The notes under the pieces were generated by a model. It worked only from the letters and a program-made list of their open reading frames with translations. It ran no database searches and was not told the origin of the DNA. Below, in pieces: positions 11,421 through 24,018 of a stretch of DNA of 64,000 nucleotides. Within the stretch, counting starts at the first letter, position 1; each line of letters begins with the position of its first letter. Source of the stretch: Heliocidaris tuberculata (lineage: Eukaryota; Echinodermata; Echinoidea; Camarodonta; Echinometridae); assembly GCA_025618425.1 (NCBI GenBank), contig CM046837.1, positions 25,105,793 through 25,169,792 of the forward strand, read 5' to 3'. A program made the translations under genes and the position numbers.

Positions 11421-11860
11421 TGGTCACGTGGTCGCTAGCATTGGCGAATCAAAAAGAACTTCAGCGACACCGTCTTACAACCGTTTGCAAAGGCTTACGA
11501 CTGTTTTGCAAACGCTTACAACTGTTTGCGGGAAAAAAAAATTCGCAAAGAAATTTTGAACATGTTCAAAATTTCTTTGCGGCAAGAAAAACTGTTTGCG
11601 ACAATGAAAACTGTTTGCGAACTTTCTTGCAACCTTCTACGAACCTTTTGCAACCTTTTTACGAACCCTGGCGAAACCCCAAATTCGCTACGTTCGCAAG
11701 CATTCGCCGCTCAGTGAGATACCCCCTTTTAAGAGACAATATCGGATCAAAAGGAGAATAAAAAATAAGGTGGAAAATGTGTCGTAGTGCATGGTTGTCA
11801 CGTGACATGGAGAAAGAGAGAGGGAGGAGAGTGAGAGAGAGAGAGAGGGGGAAGAGATAG

Positions 11861-11895
<35 letters not shown>

Positions 11896-12304
11896 ATAGG
11901 GGGTAAAGGGGAGAAGTAGCAGACACTGTAAACAGCGTGATTATATAAGGGATGGAACATTATCTGCTGTAAAGTAGTGGGAGTAATTGTCATTTGACAT
12001 GGAGCATGAGAGAAAAGTGGTGTAAAAGGGAGAAGACGACAATGTCAGTAAAAACTGAAGGTGACAAAAACACGTGAGACCTGGGACAGAAAGGACAGCA
12101 AACTGGGGTAGAAAATGATGTTTGAAAAAGGTTAAGGGATAATCAGGGAGAGGAAATAGATAAAATAGAATAAAACAAAACAGGTTGAGATGTTCTATAT
12201 AATATATATTTGAGAGAGAGAGAGAGACTGACAGAGAGAGAGGGAAATGGGGTAAAGGGAAATGTAGGAGGCGATGTCTCTACAAAAGGGAGGAAACAAA
12301 GAAT

Positions 12305-12342
<38 letters not shown>

Positions 12343-12945
12343 TTGGACAGAAGATAATGATGTTGGAGAAAAAAAGTAAGAGATTATTTTGAAGATAAAG
12401 TAGAACAGAACAAGAGAAGGTGTGTGAGAGAGAAAGAGAGAGAGAGAGGGGGTGGTTGAGAGTGGTGATAGAAATATTGATGTTGAGAGAGCGAAGGAGA
12501 GAGAGGGATATATATATATATGTATATATATATATGTATATATATATGATAGAGGAGGGAAATGGTTGGTGGAGAAAATGAACAACAGAGAAAGAGAGAG
12601 AGGGGGCAAACAGAAACAGAGAGATCGAGTGAGAACGAAGAATGCGGAGGAAAGAAGTTAACAAGGATGAAGTAAAGAAACACATCTTGTTCAAGAAAAA
12701 GGGAGTGAGGAAATAGGCATCCTTGCAGACAAGTCATCATGATTGCAAAATGCAGTATATTTTTTTTCAGTACTTCCATTCTCTAATATTTTTTTTCTTC
12801 ATACCATTGCTCGCTTTGTCTTACACCCCCTCTATACTTCCACTCATCATTTTTTTTTTAAAATTAAATCTTTATCTTGTAAACAAGTCGTATCATGCAT
12901 ATGCGGTCAAGCCATTGGTTGAGTTCACTAATAGAAAGTTTGTTC

Positions 12946-13108
12946 ACTGAGTGATCCGTCATCGCAAACAATTTCCGCGAATTAATGAGCTAATGACCCC
13001 TTAACCTTATTATAGAACTATATGAGTATGTCAGAGGAACTCTTCTTTTTTCTTTCCAGTAAAGTAACAAATAAAAATACGAAAACCAAGACGGATCACT
13101 CAATTCCT
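12946..13108. mobile_element. Short inverted-repeat element
   Basis: TGAGTGATCCGTC on the left and GACGGATCACTCA on the right, 13 bp each, about 160 bp apart. No other structure seen. Confidence 0.5.
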
Positions 13109-14479
13109 CAACTGCGTAGCCTAATGACTCTTAAACTGCACTCCATTTGCAAATTAACCCTGAAACGAATGCATCATTAGCTGTATAAGAGGCCGTAGCT
13201 TTCCCCTACGACGCGAGCGTGCAGATTCCACTGCTCGCGCATCGATAGTAAAATGGAAAGCACACACACGGAAAAGGATATTCATCTTTTCTTTACCGCT
13301 TCTTTCCGATCTCTGTTTTGGCCTTGCACGTCGGGAGCTCTTCTTTACTAATAGATAAAGTGTCTCCCTAGTTTACGAGAAAGAAGATCAATAATTGCAA
13401 CTGATAATGAAGATGAAGGAATGTAGTATTTATCTTGATATGTGCGTAGCTGCATGTGCATGCTTGCGTGATCTCTGTACTTTTGCAGAAGGCAATGCAC
13501 TGCTGATGCAAGGTATTTAATCTTGCACCTAAAGGATATTATTTTGTTCCCGAGTCAAAATGAATTCCTTGGTCCCTCTTTCATAATAATATGAGAAAAT
13601 GGAATGTCACAAGTAGAATCTCTTTCCTTTCCAGAAAAGAATCATGAATGCTCTGCTGTCTTGCCATTTTTTTTTCAGCCAATGTCATTCAACTCTTAAA
13701 GCTCATGTGCAGTATATTGGTAGCAAAAAGGAAATTGGAAAGAAACATGTTAAACATAGTCTCATGTTGTTCTCCTAATTGTATCAAAAGATGTCTGTAA
13801 GAGATCATTTGGTATTTCATCTATGATTTCTGGTGAATTTCAGTGTAAATATCTGTAAGGAATGCTTGATCACTGCCATTATGCTACGACCCTTCCACCC
13901 CGACGGCTCCCCGCACAGCAATCTTGGGGCTTCGCATAGAGACTGCGTGTGTGCACTCATCATTGGTTTTACACGTGTGTTTACAGTGTATAGCACATGC
14001 TACCTTTGTTGGGATTTACGTGCCTGTCCCGGCACATAAATTAGTTTTTGCCTCTTATTTGTTTAATATTAAACTTTAGGAGGCGAAATCTTCACAGTGT
14101 CTTTGTATTGCTAGTACTAGTATCTTGCTATTTATCAACAAAAATTGAAGAAATCTGACGAACAGTTTTTGAGGGCTTACCAAAACTTTACATGACCTTT
14201 AAGATATGGTCACATAACAACCGTACGATTTGATAACGAAAATGGCTCTGAGGAGAAAATACGTGGTGCTCACCATTTTATACTAATGAGCCTTCAGCAC
14301 TAAATTCGTCGAATCCAATATATTTATTACATCGACCGTTATTGCTACCGTAATCAAATCGATTATGACTGTAACCAGCCCTTTTTTTATCATGAGAAAA
14401 TGACTTTTGTAACAATGTTCCTCATTATAAGCAAAATAATTGAATGATCAGCGGTGCCTTGATGGGAAAGATGAGGGTA
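13109..14479. other. Intergenic, nothing seen
   Basis: No coding signal; a 68-codon ORF at 13833-14039 is probably chance. Confidence 0.55.
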
Positions 14480-14716
14480 ATGAAGAGAGGGAGAGAGAGA
14501 AAAAAAAAAAAGAGAAAGAGAGAGAGGGGGGGGGGGGGAGAATTTTAGGCCTAAATGAGATGTTTTAGTATATTCATAATAATGCGATATTTCAACCGAA
14601 TTTAGGCCTAATTTTGAATAAAACACTAATTAACCAGCTAGACCAAGAAGAAGTATTGTGAAATAGAAAAGTAAAAGTGGCAGATAGATGTAAGAACATT
14701 ATCCCGTTATCTCTTT

Positions 14717-14760
<44 letters not shown>

Positions 14761-15150
14761 ATATATATATACATGTATAGTCTTCTTATTTCTCTAATTT
14801 AAAATTTTCCGTAATTAATTATTTTAGCCCTTCAACGAGCCTCCATGTTATTATCAATTATTTCAATTATTTTCTTCTTCTTTCTTTCTACTTCTGTAGT
14901 TTCTCTCCCGCTTCTCTTTCTCTCTCTCTCTCTCCCCATTTATCTTTCTCTTTTTTTTTCTCTCTCTCTCTCTCTGTTTATCTTATCTTTGCACCCCTTT
15001 CTCTCCAGATTCCATCTCTCCTATCCCTCTTTTCCTCTCACGATCTCCATTAGTAATGCCGTAGATACGGTGGGAGCAGGGGCACTTGCCCCCCCCCGTC
15101 ACATGGATGGGGGAAATGAAAGAAAATAGAGAAAGAGTGAAAGAGAGAAG

Positions 15151-15185
<35 letters not shown>

Positions 15186-15200
15186 GGGGGGGGGGTAACC
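14480..15200. repeat. Cluster of GA, CT and poly-G blocks
   Basis: GA and G-run at 14486-14540; CT run plus TATATA at 14718-14775; CT-rich 14875-15010; C-run near 15091; GA then a G-run of about 19 at 15150-15195. Confidence 0.88.
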
Positions 15201-17006
15201 CATTGTCCTACTGGAACCGGATGATAATGATGGGAGTGAGAAAATTCAGCAGTCAAAGGGTTTAGAGAAGACGCAACGATCCCCTCCCACATCCTCCCGT
15301 TGTCAGTGGAGTTGTTAATTTACATTCATTGTAAGACGGGTGGTACCGCCCGCCCCCCCCCCCCGATACCGTACCCCCTCAATGTCTGGATCCAGCTACA
15401 CCACTGCCAATTACTACATCCTGGTCCAATCGATAGACCAACATGTTTTTCTCTCACGGTCATCGCCCATTTCAAGGATGTATGAACACATAGTTCATGT
15501 GGGATCCCTCGTCCTGCATTATGTCGGTATAAGTTTCGACTCAAACAGGCAGACGACATTAATACCAGAATGTTTTATCGATTTAATTTCCCGCGGTTAT
15601 TATCTCCATCTCGCATTATGATCACGGTGTGACAAAAAAGCATGAAAGGCGTAGGCCTGTAATGAAATGTCATGACTCCTTCGTCGTCTTTCTCATCAAT
15701 CTTTTCTAATGAATGCACTTGGACCTTTCCCCCTCTGCAGCCTCTTTTGCTCTTTCTTTCTAACTCTACAGAAAATTCATTACATCTCTTTTCCTTTTTT
15801 AAAAGCTACTTTGGCTTAATCTTCTGGCTTTCCAACATTAATGATGATGATAATGATGATAATGATGATGATGTTGATGATGAATGATGATGATGATGAT
15901 GATTTATTTATTATTCATTTATTTTGTCTTCTTTATTTTATACTGCGGGGTTGGCCTGTTCAGCTATGCAAAACTGCTTTCACAAGACGCCCTGCAGTTT
16001 AACCAATCATTCTACATGAAAATACAAAATACATAATAATTAATGATGATGATGATAATGATGATGATGATGATGTCTTGTATAGTGTCAGTATCTACCG
16101 TTGCTCAGAGCTCTTGGCGCTCGGGCTCAAATGTCTCACAAAATTTCTAGTTAGCATTCCTCTCCGAGCTTTATAAAAATCTCATTCGATTAAAATTCTT
16201 TTCATTGTTAGTTTTCGTCTTCCTGGGTTCATCATTAATTTTGATTTGAATTCGAATATATTGTCTTCAACACTTTTACCCCTCCCCCCTTCGAACATAA
16301 ACCTCACTATTGAAATTCACAATATATCCAAAATAGACGAGAATATTCTAAAACACACTCTACGTGTAAAAGTGAATTAGGATCATTATAGGTCAAAATT
16401 ACAATTTCGTTCTTCTGTCTGGTCGAAAGCTGTCATAAGTGCAATAACACCACAGCATCTTTCCTTTCTCGGAGCACGGGCAACCCGAGGCGACCCCTAT
16501 ATTATGCATCCCGTACTCCGCATGGGAAGGGTAGTTTCTAGCGGGTCGGACTAGCTCTCTCGGTGTCCACAGATGCAGTGATCAAAACACCCCCAAAATC
16601 TACTGTAAAATCTCCTCTCAAGACCTAATTATCCATATTGTTTCAACACATTATCTAATGAGTATTCAATACTTTCTATCACATAGGATTTATGGGCCGA
16701 CAATTACGTAACCCCACGAACATTGTGATTTCTCCATGCTCCACAAAATATACTTCTTTTTGTGAGTAAAATTCCTGTCACTGATTAGGTCACCACAAAT
16801 TGACCATCTCTTGACTATAAACTTTGGGGCTATTCAGTTATGACATACCAGCTTCAATTGTAATCAATATAAAGACATTAATAATTGATCTTCTCTACTA
16901 TTGAACAAAAAGTACCTACAACCTATCTGCTTAAAAGTTCTTCTTCTCACTTTGTTCTGTAAGAGTCAAGAAATGCTAGATCATTACATTTTAAAGTATT
17001 TCTGTT
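15201..17006. other. Intergenic, GAT repeats only
   Basis: C-run at about 15350-15364, GAT blocks at 15838-16075; otherwise unique AT-rich text without a gene. Confidence 0.55.
15838..16075. repeat. GAT microsatellites flanking a 130-bp unique stretch
   Basis: GATGATGATAATG blocks at 15840-15905 and 16044-16075 in the same orientation. Confidence 0.88.
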
Positions 17007-17112
17007 ATTTGTTTGTTTGTTTGTTGTTGTTGTTGTTGTTTTTTTTTTGTTTGTTTGTTGTTGTTGTTGTTGTTGTTGTTTTGTTGTGTTTTTTTTTTTT
17101 TTTTGGGGGGGG
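17007..17112. repeat. TTG/TTTG and T-run block with poly-G
   Basis: GTTTGTTTGTTTG, then TTGTTGTTGTTG, repeated, then T-run and GGGGGGGGGG. Confidence 0.9.
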
Positions 17113-17259
17113 GGTATCACTGCAGACTCCACCGCTCTCTCCCCATACTCCTGTTCTCCCATTCCCTCTCTTTATTTCTCATTCACCTGCTCCTATAATA
17201 AAGAAACAGCTAAAACAATGCAAACATGAACACATTGGCTATAGGGCGGAGAAAAATAA

Positions 17260-17543
17260 GCCAGAGAAGAAAGAACAGGGGAAGGAAAGAGAGAAAAGGG
17301 AGAAAGTGAAAAGAGAGAGAAAGAAAAAGAGAGAGAGAAATAGAGAGAGAGAGGGAGAGAGAGAGAGAGAGAGGGGGGGGGGGAGGGGAATGCAGAGAAA
17401 GAAAGAGGGAAAAGAGATAGAGAAAGGCGTTAGAGTTGGGGCGACAGTGATTTGAAGAGCGAGATGAAGAGAGATTACGAAAGAGAGAGAGAGGGAGAGA
17501 GAGATAGAGAGATAAGCAGAGATAAAGAGAGAGAGAGAGAGAG

Positions 17544-17588
<45 letters not shown>

Positions 17589-17612
17589 AAGAGAGAGGGG
17601 TGGAGGGGATGA
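17260..17612. repeat. GA-rich block
   Basis: GAGAGAGAGAGAGAGAG runs at 17340-17375 and 17475-17600. Confidence 0.92.
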
Positions 17613-18164
17613 TAAAGATATAATGGAATACTCCCCGAGTCCCCCTGACACATTTACTAATGAAACGCAAATACTCTTCACTTTTACAAACAAGAAAAGC
17701 ACAATCGGATGCACAATCACAACAATCCCTTCTTGGCAATAACAAAACCATCAAGAAAACTCGGATGTTTTTCGACGTCTCGTTTTCGATTTGGTTTCTA
17801 AAAATAATACAACATTGTGATAGGCGCAGTAAGATTAATGACGCAAACAAAAAACTTTGACTCTAAAAATATGCTGTTTACTTGACTAAACCGTAATTGA
17901 ACAATTTTTGAGGAAGAATGTACAAATAAAATGATGCAGGCCCTGGAGAAAGAGATATGAATCCTTCATGCGTTATTCAGGCAAGATCAAAATCTATCAC
18001 ATTATGGTTCTTATTTCTACAAAATATCGACTTTCGTTAATTCGCATCTATAGCTTTGCAAACGGGTTGAGCAGGAGAAAAAAACAACAAGAATGTTTTG
18101 GAAGAGATGGATTGCAAAGGCAAAATAAGAGAGGGTGCTGGACGGTTCTTCGGCGCATGCTCTA

Positions 18165-18355
18165 TCAAAAATTGCTCCGCGGTCAATATCCTATACAAAT
18201 TGAATCCTTAACTTCAATCCTGGACCTATAGCGCTCTACCTAGCCTAACTCTAAACCTAAAACCAAACTGCGACTCAAATACATGCAACCATAACCATCA
18301 TCCTGTCTTTGGAGTTTAAACAAAATAAAAGCCGGAACAATCGTCGCCGGAGTTG
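18165..18355. repeat. Dispersed repeat, copy 2
   Basis: Inverted relative to 4600-4835. Shares CCTGGACCTATA, CCTAACTCTAAACCTAAAAC and AAATAAAAGCCGGAACAATC. Confidence 0.6.
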
Positions 18356-18394
18356 TCGGTACACCTGTGTGACGTACATGGGACGTTCAATTTT

Positions 18395-18660
18395 GCGAGC
18401 GTGTGAAGCGTGCAAGCAAAATCTTTGTTAATTTTCGTAGTGGAAATGTTCAGAAGTTATATAATTATCTGGGAACCTCGCTGCCCAAATATGTGGGCAT
18501 TCTGGCACCTCGCTGCCCGAATATCGGAACTTTGAAAATCCTGGGGGGGGGGGGGGGGGGGGGCTGCAGCCCATTCCCGAAGGGGGATGCATTTTGCCCG
18601 AATATTAAACTTTCCAGTGACTTTGCGAGAAAGCGAAACGAGCAAGAATGAAAATTGGCC
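18395..18660. repeat. Poly-G-bearing repeat
   Basis: CCTCGCTGCCC appears twice (about 18476 and 18510), then a G-run at 18542-18563 followed by CTGCAGCCC. Looks like another poly-G dispersed repeat. Confidence 0.5.
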
Positions 18661-18971
18661 AGTTTTTCCTTTATTTCCTTCTTTTCTTTCTGTTTTTGGT
18701 TTCCTTTCCTTTCCTTTTCTTTTTTTCTTCTCCTTTGTTTTCTCCTTTTCCTTTATGCTTTCCTCTTCCCTCTCACTCTTTCCCCCTCCTGTCTTTTTTG
18801 CCGACAGAGATGACGCATTTGCCGACATCAATTTGGAGTGGGGTGTGACACCCCAAACCCTTCTAGCGACACAGCTGGGGACGTTCCCCCTCTTGCGTGA
18901 AGTGCAGAAACTCTCTACCCTAAATAATACCCCACTATCCATATACATCCACTACATGTGCATTCTTACGA

Positions 18972-19310
18972 CAGGGGCCGATCCAGGATTATCCGAGAGA
19001 GAGAGAGAGGGGGAGGGAGGGGGGAGTGGACAATTCTTCCTGACTGTGATTTTTTCCCCAAGAAAAAGGGATTTCAAAAATGCAAATCTAACTAGCAATA
19101 TCTAGAAGGCACAAGTCAGAAAAATATCTGAATAACAAGAAATGGTTCACATTTTTCAGGACTGTTTTTACCCTTAGAATTTCCATTCTGAGGGTCCATG
19201 AGGAATGCCGCTGAATTGTTGTTACCATTGAACAATGCTTGTTTATCTTGCTTCTTTTTTTCAAAGAGAAGGGGGGGGGGCGGCCCTTGTAGCCTCCTGG
19301 ATCTGCTTAT
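18972..19310. repeat. Poly-G/GA dispersed repeat
   Basis: GGGCCGATCCAGGATTATCC on the left and CTCCTGGATCTGC on the right are inverted-looking ends; GA and G-runs follow each. Confidence 0.45.
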
Positions 19311-20022
19311 GTCACCTCAGTGCCATATATTTCTAACCCTCATTCATTTGTACAAAAACTAACAACAAATTAGGACCATAATTGATTTATCTTCTTTACT
19401 TTAATTTCAAATTGTCATGCAGCCACTATACAAATATAGTGCACATCTTTAAAGCCATACATCATAATCACAAATAGAATGTTAAACATAATATTAAACT
19501 AATCATTGCTCACAAAATATAATAAATATTCTTCACTTTTCTACAAAATTATTCTCGTTCCCAAAATGGGTGATATATACAATAAGATACTTTTGGTAAA
19601 AATATGGTTTTCTTAAAATCCTTATTGTGGAAATTCATGCAAATATTGCCATATTTAGTAGCACCTGTTGAAATCGCCCATGCACACGTACACAAAACAA
19701 AGCTCATATTTTGCGACTTTTACAAAAATATGATCAATATTACTATCTTAAAATATATACAGGATGACTTCATTTCCTTTTCAACTGACCAGCAGTGAAG
19801 CATGCATTTTTATTTCAATTTTCATTTTTTTTCCTCCCCATTTCAACTGATTAAACTTTAAAAAAACTTTTACTCATCGTTCATATTGTTTTTTATTTTA
19901 CTTATTCACTTTGAGAGACCGTTTGGTGGCACTAAGAGGAAAATAGAAAACTTAAATAAGGTTTCCTTTGAAGGATAACAATTACATCATTTCTGAAAGA
20001 TAGGTCCAGCCTATATATACCT

Positions 20023-20303
20023 GGGGTCCGCTCGCTATTCATAGAAAACCGCTATTCATTTAAAACGTGTTATGAATAATGGTCCTTATGAATAGTTATG
20101 AATAGTGGTCCTTATGAATGGAAGTCTTTATGAATAGCGAGGTAATTTGTCCATGGTTTGCTCGCTATTTAGAAGGACCGCTATTCATACAAAACCGCTA
20201 TTCATTTAGTCACGTGTTATGGACAGTGGTCCTTATGAGTAAGTGGTCCTTATGAAGATCGGTCCTTATGAATAGCGGTCCTTATGACTAGTGAGGTTAC
20301 CCC
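20023..20303. mobile_element. hAT-like palindromic MITE with perfect 8-bp target duplication
   Basis: Starts GGGGTCCGCTCGC and ends GAGGTTACCCC, flanked by ATATACCT at 20015-20022 and again at 20304-20311. The interior is built from repeats of AAGGACCGCTATTCAT in both orientations. An 8-bp duplication is the hallmark of hAT transposons; no transposase is present. A related copy lies at 58174-58421. Confidence 0.88.
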
Positions 20304-22734
20304 ATATACCTCTCGTATCCTAATAACATTGGAAAACAGGATTCAATTTAAAAAAAACAACAACCTAGTTATGTCAAACAGAGCCTGAATTGCTGAGACT
20401 ACTCAAATTACATGAATAGTTGAAGAAAAATCGTTCAGTGACAAAGACAATTCCTCACTTTATTAGATTTTCTGCTCAGCACAGAAAATTGCAAATTAAT
20501 ATTTTTAATGATTTCAAAGTACATACATGTGCATGATAACTAAAAATTTAATCAGTGAAATCTCTTAATATGACGTTACTGAAATATTATAAACTCCAAC
20601 ATTTGATTAGGCGCAATTCAGCCTTTAGCGCATATAAATCCTACGTGTAATTCACAAACACATACATAAACATTAGGACTAATTTTGAAAAGTAAGCAAA
20701 TTAAATCATAAAACACTTGATACTGGACTATTTACATCAATTTCAGATGCATAGTAACATGCCATGTACATACACATTTGTCAGTGAAAATATCATCTTC
20801 AATATCATCCCTTGATAATACTTACATGTACATGTATATTGTTCTCTCTTTGTACAATACAAGTATACTATTTATTGCACTTGCACAGTAACAAAATAAC
20901 AAGAAAATTAAAAATATATTTACATGTACACGTGGTGAAGTATATACATGCAATATAACAACCAAAATATATGTACAGGTATATGTTTTATGAATTATTG
21001 CACTTTGCCAAAATGTGTCCAACATCTTTTCTATCGTACAAATAATGTTAATGAAGTAAGAATGAAGGACATGAATGACAGAGAGAGAGAGAGGGAGAGA
21101 GAGAGAGAGAATAATACATATAACATATCTTGACCCCCACATCTGAAATTCAGTGAATTTCATAATTTGACATCTCAGCCTCATTAATGATTATAAATTA
21201 CAACGATGAATAATAATCAGATACTACATGTACTAGAGAGTAAATTAATACAAAATCAAACCCAATCCTTTATAAGAATGGAATTATGTCAAAGAAATGC
21301 TGAAAAATTTGGCACCGTGGACACTTTCGACTGAGCTTTTACCAAAACACCTTTCCTCAGCAGTTTCGTTTATCATCTGATCTCTAAACAGCTCTTGTTT
21401 CAAGTGTCAAAACTGATACACAAGTTCATCAGAACAATCCTTTTGAAAACTCTTGCTTATGGTAATATCTCACAATAAACAACCTAGAGTAATAATATAC
21501 AACTGTTTTGCTCTTTACAACAAATGACACTTCCAGTGAAGTTTTATATTTCAGTTTCTAATACGGGCATAGAAATGACACTGATATTGAGAAACCCTCC
21601 AGTTTTAAATGCACCTTGGGTCTAGAACAAGATAGCAGTACAAAAATAATGAATGTTTTTTTAGTGTCTCAGTTACATAATTTTTTTCATATTTTTTTTT
21701 ACATCCAGTGTACAGCTTGAAAAATAGGTCTGAATAGAATTTTCTTAGTGTCTCAGTTACACATAATTTTTTTCATATTTTTTTTTACAAACAATTAAAA
21801 AAAAAAAGGTTTAAAAAAAAAAGGTTTTAAAAAGATATACCAGAGGAGTAAAATGAAAAGACAATGAAGTGAACTGAAGGAGCAAAAATATAAGAATTGT
21901 GTATATGTTTCCTTTTGATAGGATTATAGGGAAGTAGTGAAGTCAGTTGAACAACTCTAGCATTACTTTCACTCACGTCAATATAAAATAATGTGATATC
22001 AGTCATCAATAGAATATAGTTATCCACTATTAGTTTCATGCTTACATTAGGTTCTACAGATATTATATTTACATCCATTTCTATTCATATGTATAGTGTA
22101 TTGTTCCCAATTTGTGCAATGGATGCTGTGGCAGGTTAGCTTTTTCCTCAACAAATTAATCCTATAAAATCTATTAATTTAACAAATGAATAGGCAAAAA
22201 TGTTTTAAACAGTCCCAGTCTTTCCATTCATCGGCCATACTTAAGGCATATAAATACAATGATTCCAAATATGATTTTTTTTTTTGCATAATTAACTTTT
22301 GCGCATTTTATTTCTTGAGCTTAATATTGTAGTTGGCGCACAAATACAGACAATCTCATACAAAGTATTACATATGGCTGTGTGTTTATGAGCTTTGCAA
22401 GATGGGGTGTACAAAATATGCCAGTGGAAAGAAATGCACAACAGCAAACTGGTTTATATTTTTGCTTAATATTCAAAAGATAAAGAGCCACTGAAATAAG
22501 AAGTAAATGGATTGATTACCCATGATCACACATTTTTCTGTTAACCAGAAATCAGCATTCTCTCTAACCCCCTTTTGTGCCACAAAGTTTTTGAAGGCTT
22601 GTCATATGTGAACTTTTAAGTTTCGAATTCAAATTAGATACATGTATATCAAACTTCATTGTACAAACTTCACTATGAGTGTACCTGTTTCTGTGTTTCA
22701 TGAAGAGAAACAGTTATTTTTAGTCTAAAGCAGG
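20304..22734. other. Intergenic or distal 3' flank of LRRK, nothing coding
   Basis: AT-rich with TACATGTACATGTA words and one short direct repeat. No exon signal. Confidence 0.55.
21657..21794. repeat. Direct repeat of about 50 bp
   Basis: TTAGTGTCTCAGTTACA followed by TAATTTTTTTCATATTTTTT occurs twice, starting near 21660 and 21746. Confidence 0.8.
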
Positions 22735-23066
22735 GTTGGCCTGATTTATATCAACTTGATTTAAATTGCCTTGATTTAAAAAAAAAATCACTGATTTAAA
22801 TAAAAAACAAAGAAATATATTAGATATTTTGTTGTTGATGTTTTGATGCAACAAAAAAACACTAAAAAAAACCCTTTGATTTTTACAATTTTTCTGCTAA
22901 AAAGTTCATCTAAGTAAGAGTTTTTGTATTCCAAATAATGCTTGATATGAAATCTACCAAAATAATCTGTTTCTTTTATATAGGGGCAACATTTAGGCCA
23001 ATAAATTAAAAAAAAATCAAATAAATCTGATTAAAAAAAAAAAAAATTAAATTCATCAAATCAAAG
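22735..23066. mobile_element. AT-rich repeat with GATTTAAA palindromes
   Basis: ACTTGATTTAAATTGCC and GCCTTGATTTAAAA on the left, AATCAAATAAATCTGATT and TTCATCAAATCAAAG on the right, roughly inverted. Probably a worn palindromic MITE. Confidence 0.5.
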
Positions 23067-23344
23067 TCTTTGGCACAGTTTGTTGCACATGGCATAAAAG
23101 AGGTTAATTAAAATTGAGAAACAAATACAAGGCTGACAATCGAATGGCACATCAGTTCCCGGTTTCCCTGTGGAATTAGAATGTGGGCCAAGTGGAAGCT
23201 CCTGCCGTCTATCAAGGCTTTTAATCTCTACAAGGTATCAATAGTATCTCATTGCAGTCTCTAGCTGATAAGGACCTTAAGAGGTACAGAGTTAGGTTAG
23301 GTTTTGGACACAGGTACGTGTACATGTAGCTACATGTACCTTTT

Positions 23345-23496
23345 CCTGTCTTTTTTGATCTCTCTCTCTCTCTAAATATCTTGTTTATTTCTTTCACTCT
23401 CTTATTCTATGTCTCTTTCTCTCTTTTGCTCATTCCTCAGTCTCTCTCTGTCTCTGCCTCTCTTTGTTTCTTTCATTCTGTTATTCTATCCCTATG

Positions 23497-23536
<40 letters not shown>

Positions 23537-23775
23537 TGTCATTTCAGTGTGTTCCTCTCATTTATCAGTGTATCTATATTATCTCTCACAATATACACAT
23601 CTCTCTATGTCTTTCTTCATTTATGTCTCTGTCAGCGTATTTTCTTCCTGTCTATTCATGATATCAATCATTTACATTATAAACCTCTATCTCTGTCACT
23701 ATATTATGTTTTTCTCTTTGCCCCTCCCTCTCTATCTCTGACCTTGTCTCTCTCTATCTCTCTTCACCTATCTCT
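23345..23775. repeat. CT-rich low-complexity block
   Basis: CTCTCTCTCTCTCT and TCTGTCTCTGCC text. TTTATT at 23384-23389 (AATAAA on the minus strand) is the nearest poly(A)-signal-like word I noticed downstream of the LRRK stop, but nothing shows it is used. Confidence 0.85.
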
Positions 23776-24018
23776 TGTGTCTACAAAAGGGTACAGCAGG
23801 AAGATTGTCATAGGGTTTGCAAGCCACATCCCTGCTTTAGCAGGGATGAATTCCCCTATGAAGTTTTCTCTCTCTTCTTTGAAACATCATACACTTATGA
23901 CTATATAAATTTTCGTTGCCGACTAAGCCTCACATAACTTGGGATTACATCCCTATGAAAGGCACATTATAGAGAAATAAAAAAGAATCATACTTTCCAG
24001 TTAACTTGAAAGGAACTG

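Larger units (their letters stand above)
10356..11726. mobile_element. 1.37-kb Harbinger-like DNA transposon remnant with long TIRs
   Basis: Left GGGGGTATCTCACTGAGCGG and right CCGCTCAGTGAGATACCCCC invert; similarity extends about 60 bp (CGAATGCTT...AATTTGGG). Subterminal regions are made of GCGAC-type words (TTTAGCGAC, TTTGCGAAC). The plus strand at 11107-11420 encodes a Lys/Arg-rich segment followed, after a frame change, by a segment ending HDDLYSKFL that recalls the N-terminus of PIF/Harbinger transposases. The catalytic part is missing. Confidence 0.72.
10028..12660. repeat. Composite minisatellite with embedded GA tracts
   Basis: Words GCGTGATTATTAGGGATGGA, CATTTGACATGGA and GGGGTAAAA recur near 10029, 10254, 11935 and beyond, each followed by GA-rich blocks (about 10107-10220, 11810-11895, 12210-12240, 12305-12345, 12425-12450, 12590-12605). 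A TA-rich block is at 12508-12548. The 10356-11726 transposon interrupts it. Confidence 0.65.

Noticed and set aside
12143..12694. 183-codon minus ORF and other Ser/Leu/Phe-rich ORFs in CT blocks
   Set aside because: Reading of CT microsatellites; no conserved text.
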